In this document: positions 37,138-46,557 of the stretch, piece by piece
Layout of the letters: every line of letters begins with the position of its first letter
Numbering within the stretch: position 1 is the first letter of the stretch
Assembly (NCBI RefSeq): GCF_015840715.1
Contig: NZ_CP060397.1
Coordinates: forward strand, 1,116,001 to 1,180,000
Source: Synechococcus sp. CBW1004
Lineage (GTDB): Bacteria; Cyanobacteriota; Cyanobacteriia; PCC-6307; Cyanobiaceae
DNA: 64,000 nucleotides
Direction of reading: 5' to 3'
The notes under the pieces: generated by a model
What the model was told of the DNA's origin: nothing
The model's input: the letters and a program-made list of their open reading frames with translations, nothing else
Databases searched by the model: none
Program-made: the position numbers and the translations under genes

Positions 37138-37620
37138 GTGAATCACTGCCTGCTGGAAGCCGAGGTGATGGAGGCTCCCCAGATCCGCTACACCCAGGAC
37201 AACCAGACGCCGATCGCCGAGATGACGGTGCAGATCGAGGGGCTGCGGCCGGACGATCCGCCGGGCACGCTCAAGGTGGTGGGCTGGGGCAATCTGGCCC
37301 AGGATCTGCAGAACCGTGTCCGGGCCGGCCAGCGCGTCGTGCTGGAGGGGCGCATGCGCATCAACAGCGTCGCCCGGGCTGACGGCGTGCGCGAAAAGAA
37401 GGCGGAGCTCACCCTCTCGCGACTTCACGCCCTCAGTGGCGGGGGTGCGCCCGGCGCCGAGCGAGCCGCCGCGGCACCGATCCGGTCCTCAGCGCCCCCG
37501 GCCGAACGCGCCGGCCAGGCCAGCCGTGCGGCCGCCCCGCCCCCCCAACCCCCCGTCTGGAACAGCGCCCCCCTGGTTCCCGGCGACGACCTGGCCGAGG
37601 ACGACGACATTCCGTTCTGA
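37138..37620 (+). CDS. ssb: single-stranded DNA-binding protein
   Basis: 160 residues. OB-fold of about 110 residues (NHCLLEAEVMEAPQIRYT, IAEMTVQIEGL, LKVVGWGNLAQDLQNRVRAGQRVVLEGRMRI), a Pro/Ala-rich disordered linker, and the acidic tip DDDIPF that recruits replication and repair partners such as PriA, also encoded in this window (40891-43266). Start GTG 37138. Followed by a strong GC hairpin. Confidence 0.95.
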   Translation: MNHCLLEAEVMEAPQIRYTQDNQTPIAEMTVQIEGLRPDDPPGTLKVVGWGNLAQDLQNRVRAGQRVVLEGRMRINSVARADGVREKKAELTLSRLHALSGGGAPGAERAAAAPIRSSAPPAERAGQASRAAAPPPQPPVWNSAPLVPGDDLAEDDDIPF

Positions 37621-37662
37621 AGGAACCGGTCTGCAAGAGCCCTTCAGAACGGGCGGCTCTGA

Positions 37663-37686
37663 GACCCCCCTGTGACAGGGCGGGTC
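37663..37686. terminator. GC hairpin between ssb and the small convergent gene
   Basis: GACCCCCCTG-tga-CAGGG-c-GGGTC: ten base pairs with one bulge, 42 bases past the ssb stop. A second dyad, AGAGCC ... GGCTCT, lies just upstream (about 37636-37660). Likely terminator for ssb and possibly for the opposite strand as well. Confidence 0.55.
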
Positions 37687-37774
37687 TGCCCTGGCCGGCG
37701 TGACCACTCGGCCCGAGAGGCGTTCAGCGGGCAACCGCGCTGAGAGGCCACGATGAAGCCCGGATGCCGCCGCT

Positions 37775-38053
37775 TCAGCAGGCGCCCCGATCGCGCGCCT
37801 GGTCGAGCAGCTGGCCCAGTTCCCGCTCCAGGGCGGCCAGATCCAGCCGCCATTCCGCCCACCGGCCGCTGTCGATCTGGCGCAGCAGCCAGAGCCGGTC
37901 CTGGTCGAGCTGCGCGATCAGGCTGGCGGTGTCGACCTCCTCGCCACCGGGGGCCGTGGATGAGACCCCAGGGCCGCTTTCCCCGGTCGTTGCGTCACCG
38001 TTCGACCCCGCCGTGCTGGCGGTACCGGGATCGAGGGGAGAAGAGGTGGACAT
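37775..38053 (-). CDS. small conserved cyanobacterial protein
   Basis: 92 residues from ATG 38053 (MSTSSPLDPGTAST). A disordered Ser/Gly/Thr-rich N-terminal half, then a compact helical part: DTASLIAQLDQDRLWLLRQIDSGRWAEWRLDLAALERELGQLLDQ. The motif-like WLLRQIDSGRWAEWRLDLAALE suggests a small conserved domain, function unknown. Divergent from the DUF2854 gene. Confidence 0.6.
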   Translation of the reverse strand: MSTSSPLDPGTASTAGSNGDATTGESGPGVSSTAPGGEEVDTASLIAQLDQDRLWLLRQIDSGRWAEWRLDLAALERELGQLLDQARDRGAC

Positions 38054-38163
38054 GGCTGGGATCGCGGGACAGCGGAGGCGGAGTCGGGACGGCGGGCACG
38101 CAGTCGCCCCTGCCACGGCTTCGCTGGTGCCATCCTGCCCGCCGCTGCTGGAAGATGGGACGC

Positions 38164-38775
38164 ATGCAAGCCCTGACCTCCCCCGGAAGCCTCGTCACCG
38201 TCGCTGGTGCCGTCCTGACGGTGATCGGAACCATCGCCTATCTGGGCGACAACGCCAACCTCAGCCTGCCGACGATCTTCTACGGCATCCCGATCCTGCT
38301 GGGAGGTCTGGCGCTCAAATCGTCAGAGCTGCCGCCGGCCCGGCGACTCACCCCCCCGGCAACCCTGCGCACCCTGCGCGAGCAGAGCGGCAGTGAACCG
38401 CTGCGCAAGCTGCTCTCCGATGTCACCCGCTGGCGCTACGGCCAGAAGGCCCACCTCGAGTCCTCCCTGGAGGCTCTCAAGCTCTGGGATGAAGACCAGC
38501 CTCCCCGGCTCGAGACCGTCGAAGAGCTCGACTGCGATGGGGCCTATGGCCTGCGCCTTGGCTTCGCCACCGAAGGGGTGTCGCTGGAGCGCTGGCAGGA
38601 ACGTCAGGAACGGCTGGGCCGCTTCTTCGGACCCGGCCTGCGGGCCGAGCTTCTCTCCGATGCGCCCGGCCACCTGCTGATCAGCCTCCTCCCCCGGGCC
38701 GAGAACAACGCGGCCTCCGATGAGAAGGCCCCGGAGGGTGATCCCCCCCGAGCAGCCACCACCTCATCCAGCTGA
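38164..38775 (+). CDS. DUF2854 membrane-anchored protein
   Basis: About 203 residues. Opening MQALTSPGSLVTVAGAVLTVIGTIAYLGDNANLSLPTIFYGIPILLGGLALKSSELPPA, two membrane helices with the DUF2854 signature, followed by a soluble domain (WRYGQKAHLESSLEALKLWDEDQPPRLE). This family occurs in cyanobacteria and plastids; its role is unknown. ATG 38164 is chosen; ATG 38155 would add three residues. Precedes argB by 51 bases. Confidence 0.85.
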   Translation: MQALTSPGSLVTVAGAVLTVIGTIAYLGDNANLSLPTIFYGIPILLGGLALKSSELPPARRLTPPATLRTLREQSGSEPLRKLLSDVTRWRYGQKAHLESSLEALKLWDEDQPPRLETVEELDCDGAYGLRLGFATEGVSLERWQERQERLGRFFGPGLRAELLSDAPGHLLISLLPRAENNAASDEKAPEGDPPRAATTSSS

Positions 38776-38826
38776 GCCGCGCGACAGCCCCACCCCTCGC
38801 CGCCCCTCCTCCTCCTGATCTGACCC

Positions 38827-39723
38827 TTGAGCTCCGACCTCACCATCAGCGACCAGGACAACCTGCGCGTCTCGGTCCTCAGCGAAGCCCTGCCCTACAT
38901 CCAGCGTTTCGCAGGCCGCCGCATCGTGATCAAGTACGGCGGGGCAGCCATGGTGCATGCCGAACTGCGGGAGGCGGTGTTCCGCGATCTGGTGCTGCTG
39001 GCCAGCGTCGGCGTGCAGCCGGTGGTGATCCACGGCGGTGGCCCGGAGATCAACCAGTGGCTGGGGCGGATCGGCCTCGAGGCTCAGTTCCGCGACGGCC
39101 TGCGCGTCACCGATCCAGCCACGATGGAGGTGGTGGAGATGGTGCTGGTGGGCCGCGTCAACAAACAGATCGTCAATGGCCTGCACCGTCTCGGAGGACG
39201 GGCCGTGGGCCTCAGCGGCAGCGACGGCCAGCTTGTTCTGGCGCGCACTCTCGGGGACGGCAGCCATGGCCTGGTGGGGGAGGTGGCCTCGGTGAATCCG
39301 ACCGTGCTCGAGCCCCTGCTCGCCAACGGCTACATCCCGGTGATCTCCAGCGTCGCCCCGGACACTGGTGGCCAGGCCCACAACATCAACGCCGACACCG
39401 TGGCCGGGGAGCTGGCGGCTGCGCTCGATGCCAAGAAGCTGATCCTGCTCACCGACACCGCCGGCATCCTGCGGGATCGCCACGACCCCGGCTCGCTGAT
39501 CCGCCAGCTCACCCTGGCGGAGGGGCGCCGGCTGATCGCAGACGGTGTGGTGGCCGGCGGCATGATCCCCAAGACCGAATGCTGCATCCGCGCCCTGGCC
39601 CAGGGCGTCGGCGCCGCCCACATCATCGACGGCCGCGTGGCTCACGCGCTGCTGCTGGAGGTGTTCACCGATGCCGGCATCGGCACGATGGTGGTGGGCA
39701 GCCAGTCCCAGCTGGACGGCTGA
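38827..39723 (+). CDS. argB: acetylglutamate kinase
   Basis: Second enzyme of arginine synthesis, phosphorylating N-acetylglutamate. 298 residues. Amino-acid-kinase motifs: [80 protein letters not shown] and [29 protein letters not shown]. In cyanobacteria this enzyme is a target of the PII protein under nitrogen sufficiency. TTG 38827 gives [11 protein letters not shown]. Followed by the DUF3153 gene 11 bases downstream. Confidence 0.97.
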   Translation: MSSDLTISDQDNLRVSVLSEALPYIQRFAGRRIVIKYGGAAMVHAELREAVFRDLVLLASVGVQPVVIHGGGPEINQWLGRIGLEAQFRDGLRVTDPATMEVVEMVLVGRVNKQIVNGLHRLGGRAVGLSGSDGQLVLARTLGDGSHGLVGEVASVNPTVLEPLLANGYIPVISSVAPDTGGQAHNINADTVAGELAAALDAKKLILLTDTAGILRDRHDPGSLIRQLTLAEGRRLIADGVVAGGMIPKTECCIRALAQGVGAAHIIDGRVAHALLLEVFTDAGIGTMVVGSQSQLDG

Positions 39724-39734
39724 ACCGGCAGGCG

Positions 39735-40877
39735 ATGGAGCAACGCAGTCTCGATCCGGCCGTGGCCGCGCTGCTGACTGAGGCGCGCACGGCGATCGAG
39801 CGGGGGGAATACGGCCACAGCCTGCGATTGCTGGAGCCCCTGGCGGAGCGATACCCCCCGGCCGGGCCGATCGGTGCGGGCGTGCGGCTGCTGATGGCCA
39901 CTGCGCTGATGGGGATGGGCGAAAGCGAGCGGGCCGCCGCCTGCTGCCGCAGCCTGCAGATCTGTGTCGACCCCACCCTGCGGGCCAAGGCCCGCGAGCT
40001 GCAGCAGGTGCTGGAGGCCCCCGCCCTGCGCCGGCCCCGCCAGTGGTCGCTCACCCTGCCGGATCTCAGCGGCGGGGCGTCCCTGGAAAGCACGGGGGGA
40101 AGCCCGATGCGCCGCCGCCGCCAGGGTCCGCCGCCCCCGCCTCCCCCCCCGGTCGGGGAGACCCGCTCACCCGTGGGCTTTGCCGCCCTTGCCCTGCTTG
40201 TGCTGACGCTGTTGCTGCTCGCCTCGCTGCTGGGAGGCTGCCTGCAGGTGCGCAGTGAGCTGGTCTTCGAGGGTCCCGGGCGGCTGCAGCTGACCCATGA
40301 GCTGCGCAGTCCCAGCGGCCGCCCCACCCCCTGGCAGGAGCGCTTCGAGCAGGCCCTGCGCCGGGCGGCTCTTCCCTTCCGCAGCGAGGAGCAGCCCCAG
40401 GGGCAGCGGCTCAGCACGCCGGTGCTGCCGGCCTCCGAGACGCTGGAGGCCCTGAGCCAGAGCGTGCTCCAGGCAGCGGCCCTGGCGGATGTGCAGCTGC
40501 CGCCACCGGATCTGTCGCTGCGGGAGACCAACTGGCTGGTGGGGGTGCACCAGCAACTGAGCCTCGATCTGGATCTCGAGGCCCTCGATCCGCTGCCGGC
40601 CCTGAGCCTGGAGCTGCGGCTGCGCCCGGTGCAGGCGCGGGCCGTTCGCCTTGCCTCGCCGGAGCCGGCCCGAACCCTGCCGGGTGGCCATGGCCGCCCG
40701 GCAACCCTGGCCTGGCCGCTGCGACCCGGCACCCGCAATCGACTGCAGCTCTCCTGCTGGCGCTGGAGCCCCGTCGGGCTGGGGGGCGTGCTGATCGGTC
40801 TCGGCCTGGCTCTGGTGCTGCTGCTGCAGCGGATCCGCCTGCGGCTTGGCTTCGGCCTGCCGCAGCTGCCGGCCTGA
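39735..40877 (+). CDS. DUF3153 lipoprotein/membrane protein with TPR-like N-terminus
   Basis: 380 residues. Residues 1-105 are helical and TPR-like (EARTAIERGEYGHSLRLLEPLAERYPPAG ... ALMGMGESERAAACCRSLQ). A basic, polyproline linker follows (eight consecutive prolines), then a membrane helix ending in LLGGC, and the DUF3153 domain (LQVRSELVFEGPGRLQLTHELRSPSGR). A second hydrophobic segment lies at the C-terminus (GLGGVLIGLGLALVLLLQ). The LxGC sequence resembles a lipobox, but at an internal site. Function unknown. Probably co-transcribed with argB; converges on priA with a 13-base gap. Confidence 0.8.
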   Translation: MEQRSLDPAVAALLTEARTAIERGEYGHSLRLLEPLAERYPPAGPIGAGVRLLMATALMGMGESERAAACCRSLQICVDPTLRAKARELQQVLEAPALRRPRQWSLTLPDLSGGASLESTGGSPMRRRRQGPPPPPPPPVGETRSPVGFAALALLVLTLLLLASLLGGCLQVRSELVFEGPGRLQLTHELRSPSGRPTPWQERFEQALRRAALPFRSEEQPQGQRLSTPVLPASETLEALSQSVLQAAALADVQLPPPDLSLRETNWLVGVHQQLSLDLDLEALDPLPALSLELRLRPVQARAVRLASPEPARTLPGGHGRPATLAWPLRPGTRNRLQLSCWRWSPVGLGGVLIGLGLALVLLLQRIRLRLGFGLPQLPA

Positions 40878-40890
40878 TCCTCAGCCGGAC

Positions 40891-43266
40891 TCACAGCTCC
40901 AGCGGATCGGGATCGATCGTCAGACTCACAGCCGCCGGCAACAGGGCCCGCAGCTCGGCTTCCGGCGACAGGGGCAAGGCGCTGCCAGCCGGACCGTGCA
41001 GGAGCAGCTGCCAGCGGGAACGCCCCGCCACCCTGGCCACCGGCGCCGGCGCCGGGCCGATCAGGATCCAGCCCTGTGACGGCAGTTGCGGCCGCAGCGC
41101 CTCCGCCAGGGTCGCCGCCGCCGTGGCGGTGCCGCTGGCTGACGGCCCCGCCAGGCGCATCAGGCAGGCCCGCCGGAACGGCATCAGGCCCGCCAGACGG
41201 CGCTGGGCCAGCTCCTCCTCCAGGAAGCGCTCATAGCGCCCCTCGACGAGATGGCGGAGCACCGGATGCTCAGGGCTGTAGGTCTGCACCAGCACCTCAC
41301 CGGGCAGTTCGCCGCGGCCTGCCCGGCCGGCCAGCTGAAGCAGCAGCTGCAGGCAACTTTCACCGGAGCGCAGATCGGGTCGGTGCAGCAGGCCATCGGC
41401 GGCGAGCACCACCGCCAGCGTCACCCGTGGCAGGTCCATTCCCTTGGCCAGCATCTGGGTGCCGACGAGCACATCGGCCTCGCCGGCCGCGAATCGCTCC
41501 AGCAGACGGCGGTGCCCATCCCGGCCGCGGGTGGTGTCCTGATCGAAGCGCAGCAGGCGCAGGCCCTCCAGCTCGCCGGCCAGTTGCTCCACCACCCGCT
41601 GGGTGCCCGCCCCGAACGGCCGGAAGGCCGAGGAGCCGCACTGGCCGCAGCGATCGCCGATCTCCTGGCGGTGGTCACACCAGTGACAGCGCAGCCACTC
41701 GCGGCTGCCGCCGGCGCCCGTGCTGCGGTGCACGGTGAGGGCCACGTCGCAATGGGGGCAGTGCACCACCGTGCCGCAGCTGCGGCAGCTGAGAAAGGAG
41801 CGATAGCCGCGGCGGGGCACCAGCACCACCGCCTGCTCGCCCCGCTCCGCCAGCCCCTCGAGCCGTTGCAGCAGGGGCCGGCTGAGCAGGCGGCGGTGCC
41901 CTTCAGCCAGTTCATGGCGCATGTCCACCAGACGCACCGGCGGCAGGGGCCGTTCACCGATGCGCTCCGGGAGACGCAACAGCTCGGTGTCGCCCTGATC
42001 GCCATGACCGGTGCACCGAAGCCAGGTCTCCAGGGAGGGGGTGGCACTGCCCAGCACCAGACGCGCCCCGCAGAGCCGCGCCCGCAGGCGGGCCACCTCG
42101 CGGGCGTGATAGCAGGGCATCGGCGCCGCCTGTTTGTAGGAGGGGTCATGCTCCTCATCGAGCACGATCAGGCCGAGACGGTTCAGCGGCAGGAACACGG
42201 CCGAACGGGTGCCCACCGCCAGCAGGGGCATGCCGGACGCTCCGGCATCGAGACAGGTCCGCCACGCGATCGTGCGCTCTCCCTGCCCCATGCCGCTGTG
42301 GTACTCCACCACGGCCGGGCCGAAGCGGGCACGGCAGCGATCCAGCAGCTGGGGAATGAGGCCGATCTCCGGAGTGAGCAGCAGCACGCTGCGTCCCTGC
42401 GCCAACTCCCGGGCCGCCGCCTGCAGATACACCTCCGTCTTGCCGGCTCCGGTGATGCCCCAGAGCAGCAGCGCGCGACCTGGGGCGGCGGCGGCGATCG
42501 CTTCGATCGCCTGCCGCTGGGCCGCGTTGGCTGGACGCGGGGATTCCAGAGGGGTCAGCGTGGAGCTCGCTGCAGGGTGAACCTGACCTCCACGGAGGGC
42601 CTGCAGCACCGGCCGGCGCCGGATCACACCGCGGCGCTCCAGGCCGGCGACCAGGGTGCGTCCGAAGCCATCCACCGCCACCAGATCCCGGAGCAGACGC
42701 TGTCCCCCCCAGGCCCTGAGATGGTCCACCAGGGCCTGCTGGCGAGTGGTGAGGCACCGCTGTTCGTGCGCTCCTGGCCGCTGGCCCACCGCATCGCCCT
42801 CCCAGCCGGCTGCAGCCGCCGCGTCACTCTCACCGTCAGCGGCCGGTGATTCGTCTGTCGCGCTGCCCGGCTCCGCGGAGCAGGGAGCCGACGGATCCAC
42901 CAGCTCCACCTGCCAGAGGGGCCGCGGAGCGGTGCCGGAGCGGGGCCGCTGCCCCAGCCAGCCCGCGGGAAGGGCGCTGCGCAGGGTGCGGAAGGTGCTG
43001 GTGTGGCAGGCCTCCGCCACCTCCTGGATCAGCAGGCGCCAGGCCGGATCCACGGCCGCCCGCTGCACCAGGCGCTCCACCGGCAGGATGCGGGAGCCGT
43101 CGAGACCGGGAGGGAGTCGCGTGCGCACGGCCTGCACCAGGCCCACATGGCGGCGCCCACGCAGACGCACCTGCACCAGATCCCCGACCCCGATCGCTTC
43201 AGGACCTGGATTGGCATAGGTGAAGGTCATGCCCTCGCGGCCGGCCTCCAGCCAGACCTCCAGCAA
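40891..43266 (-). CDS. priA: primosomal protein N' (replication restart helicase)
   Basis: 3'-5' helicase that reloads the replisome at stalled forks. 791 residues. N-terminal DNA-binding domain (LEVWLEAGREGMTFTYANPG), Walker A LLWGITGAGKTEVYLQAA, DEEH box LIVLDEEHDPSYKQ, and zinc-binding cysteines in SCRSCGTVVHCPHC, CHWCDHRQEIGDRCGQCGS. C-terminal motifs V/VI: VLVGTQMLAKGMDLPRVTLAVVLAADG and QLAGRAGRGE. TTG 43266 is the only canonical start in frame before the domain. Divergent from rpoD across 489 bases. Confidence 0.94.
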   Translation of the reverse strand: MLEVWLEAGREGMTFTYANPGPEAIGVGDLVQVRLRGRRHVGLVQAVRTRLPPGLDGSRILPVERLVQRAAVDPAWRLLIQEVAEACHTSTFRTLRSALPAGWLGQRPRSGTAPRPLWQVELVDPSAPCSAEPGSATDESPAADGESDAAAAAGWEGDAVGQRPGAHEQRCLTTRQQALVDHLRAWGGQRLLRDLVAVDGFGRTLVAGLERRGVIRRRPVLQALRGGQVHPAASSTLTPLESPRPANAAQRQAIEAIAAAAPGRALLLWGITGAGKTEVYLQAAARELAQGRSVLLLTPEIGLIPQLLDRCRARFGPAVVEYHSGMGQGERTIAWRTCLDAGASGMPLLAVGTRSAVFLPLNRLGLIVLDEEHDPSYKQAAPMPCYHAREVARLRARLCGARLVLGSATPSLETWLRCTGHGDQGDTELLRLPERIGERPLPPVRLVDMRHELAEGHRRLLSRPLLQRLEGLAERGEQAVVLVPRRGYRSFLSCRSCGTVVHCPHCDVALTVHRSTGAGGSREWLRCHWCDHRQEIGDRCGQCGSSAFRPFGAGTQRVVEQLAGELEGLRLLRFDQDTTRGRDGHRRLLERFAAGEADVLVGTQMLAKGMDLPRVTLAVVLAADGLLHRPDLRSGESCLQLLLQLAGRAGRGELPGEVLVQTYSPEHPVLRHLVEGRYERFLEEELAQRRLAGLMPFRRACLMRLAGPSASGTATAAATLAEALRPQLPSQGWILIGPAPAPVARVAGRSRWQLLLHGPAGSALPLSPEAELRALLPAAVSLTIDPDPLEL

Positions 43267-43319
43267 GGCGGTATCGGACGAGCCGTGGACGTGACAGGCG
43301 TCGAAGGGGGCGATCAGTC

Positions 43320-43350
43320 TTGCGAACGTCTCAGTACATTCCTAGAATGT
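43320..43350 (+). promoter_or_regulatory. sigma-70 promoter for rpoD with overlapping dyad
   Basis: -35 TTGCGA at 43320-43325 and -10 TAGAAT at 43343-43348 are separated by exactly 17 bases, giving a start near 43355. A perfect inverted repeat ACATTC-cta-GAATGT (43336-43350) covers the -10, as a repressor site would. The divergent priA promoter may share this region. Confidence 0.6.
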
Positions 43351-43755
43351 CGATGTTGGGTCTGCCCGTGTGGCGGCCGTCGGAACCGGACAGAGTTCCG
43401 TCCAGAGGGAAGATCACCAGTGCGCATCAGGGAGCTTCCTCCCTCGGTCCCTGGATCTGCGACCACCCCTGACAGCACTGTCTTCGATTCCCGTCCACGC
43501 GTTCCGTGTTCCCGCTGCCGAGTCAGGGGATCACCACCAGCTCCCTCCTTGCCCGTCCTCGTCACCGCATTCCGCCTTCGGACCGCACCAGCGGACCGCG
43601 GGTTTTCGCCTGCGCCTGAGAGCGAACGGCACGTTCCGTCTCTCCCCTGCCGCAGCTAGCCAGCACCGGCTCCTGAGCCCGCGCCGGTGTCGTCCCGCCC
43701 TGGATCCACCGCCCGTTTCCTCTCCCGCCACGCCCTGACCCTCCGTCCGCCCGCC
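43351..43755 (+). promoter_or_regulatory. long structured 5' leader of rpoD
   Basis: About 400 bases without a recognised gene between the predicted transcription start and ATG 43756. Three stems can be drawn: CGGAAC-n8-GTTCCG (43381-43400), AGGGAG-cttc-CTCCCT (43429-43444), and an eight-bp CCCCTGAC/GTCAGGGG pair (43466-43473 with 43522-43529). Could be an RNA thermometer, attenuator or protein-binding leader; nothing matches a riboswitch known to me. Frames inside it are low-confidence. Confidence 0.5.
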
Positions 43756-45183
<1,428 letters not shown>

Positions 45184-45212
45184 GGTCCTGCCCTGCGGCG
45201 CAGCATCGTCAC

Positions 45213-46325
45213 GTGATCTCCACCGCTTCAGCGTCCCCACTGCGCCTGTCGGTGGTCTTGCCCACCTACAACGAGCGCGCCAACGTGGCACCGATCGCCG
45301 CTGAGCTGCTCCCCCTGCAGGAGCATTTCGCGCTGGAGATCCTGTTTGTCGATGACGACTCGGCCGATGGCACCGCCGAAGAGGTGAAACGGCTGGCCCA
45401 TGTGCATGACCCGATTCGCCTGATCCGGCGCGTCGGTCGTGCAGGTCTGTCGAGCGCGATCAAGGAGGGCATCCTCGATGCCACCGGCGATCTGATCGTG
45501 GTGATGGACTGCGATGGACAGCACGAACCCGCCACGGTCGAGACGGCCGTGCGCCAGCTGCTCGCCGGCGGAGCCGATCTTGTGGTCGGCAGCCGTTTCC
45601 ACCCCGAGGCCCGCATCCATGGCCTCAGCGACCGGCGCGAACGCAATTCCACCTGGGCCAACAGCGTGGCCCGCTTCAGCCTGCCTGCCTACCGGCGCCT
45701 GACTGATTACATGAGCGGCTTCTTCGTACTCAGGCCGGAAGCCGTGCTGCCGCTCGTGCGCCGCATCGACGTCAACGGCTTCAAATTCCTCTACGAGCTG
45801 CTCTCGCTCAGCGGCGGCAGGCTGAAGGTGGAAGAGGTGCCGCTCAGCTTCCAGCCGCGCATCGCCGGCGACTCCAAGCTCGATCTGGCGATCGTCTGGG
45901 ATCTGGGGGTCTCGATCCTGCACACGCTGCTGTGGCGGAGCGTGCCGCGGCGGGCCATCAGCTTTGCCCTGGTGGGCGGCATCGGGGTGCTGGTGCAGCT
46001 GGCGGTGAACCGTCTGCTGATGGTTCTGGGGCTCGGCTTCGAGCAGGCCCTGACTCCGGCCGTGTTGGTGGCAGCCACCTCCAATTACCTGATCAACAAC
46101 GCCCTGACCTTTCGGTTCCAACGGCAGCAGGGCGCTGCCCTGGTCCGGGGCCTGTTGAAGTTTCTGATCGTGGCCTCGCTGCCGGTGCTGGCCAATGTGG
46201 GGGTGGCCTCCGCCTTCTACCAACTCGTCAGGCCCAGCGCCTTCTGGGCCCAGCTGGCCGGCATCGTGGTCGTCTTCGTCTGGAACTACGCCGCCTCGTC
46301 CCGCTTCGTCTGGAACAGCCCCTGA
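45213..46325 (+). CDS. GT2 glycosyltransferase fused to GtrA-like membrane domain
   Basis: 370 residues. The N-terminal 230 residues are a dolichyl-phosphate-mannose-synthase-type GT2 domain (LSVVLPTYNERANVAPIAAEL, VDDDSADGTAEEV, VVMDCDGQHEPATVE with the metal-binding DxD-like site). The C-terminal part is a GtrA-type membrane domain with four helices (AISFALVGGIGVLVQLAVNRLL, ALTPAVLVAATSNYLINNALTFRFQ, and on). Such enzymes load a sugar onto polyprenyl phosphate at the inner membrane and help flip it. Start GTG 45213. With the GT39 and PAP2 genes downstream it forms a lipid-carrier glycosylation group. Confidence 0.92.
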   Translation: MISTASASPLRLSVVLPTYNERANVAPIAAELLPLQEHFALEILFVDDDSADGTAEEVKRLAHVHDPIRLIRRVGRAGLSSAIKEGILDATGDLIVVMDCDGQHEPATVETAVRQLLAGGADLVVGSRFHPEARIHGLSDRRERNSTWANSVARFSLPAYRRLTDYMSGFFVLRPEAVLPLVRRIDVNGFKFLYELLSLSGGRLKVEEVPLSFQPRIAGDSKLDLAIVWDLGVSILHTLLWRSVPRRAISFALVGGIGVLVQLAVNRLLMVLGLGFEQALTPAVLVAATSNYLINNALTFRFQRQQGAALVRGLLKFLIVASLPVLANVGVASAFYQLVRPSAFWAQLAGIVVVFVWNYAASSRFVWNSP

Positions 46326-46380
46326 GGCCGCCGGAGATCAGCCGCGGTCGCGTAGGGGTACGAGCGGCTGGTCATCACCG

Positions 46381-46440
46381 GCCTGCTGGCGGGATGAACA
46401 GCCTGCTGGCGGGATAAACAGCCTTCTGGCGGTCTCAACA
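46381..46440. repeat. three tandem 20-bp repeats in the glycosyltransferase cluster
   Basis: Units of exactly 20 bases, GCCTGCTGGCGGGATGAACA (46381-46400), the same with one change (46401-46420), and a third more diverged copy (46421-46440). They lie between the GT2-GtrA and GT39 genes, inside a 232-base gap. Unit copies may be variable between strains. Confidence 0.9.
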
Positions 46441-46557
46441 GCCACCCTGGCTGCCCCCGCAGCCCCACGCCGACCATGGAATTGGGAGGCCCTGCCGGTC
46501 GTGAACCAGGCAACGGTGGGGCCCTAGGTTGCCTCTTCCTCCACCATTGGCCGGTTC

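Noticed and set aside
46381-46440. CRISPR array
   Set aside because: Repeats are 20 bases long and directly adjacent with no spacers; this is a tandem repeat, not a CRISPR.
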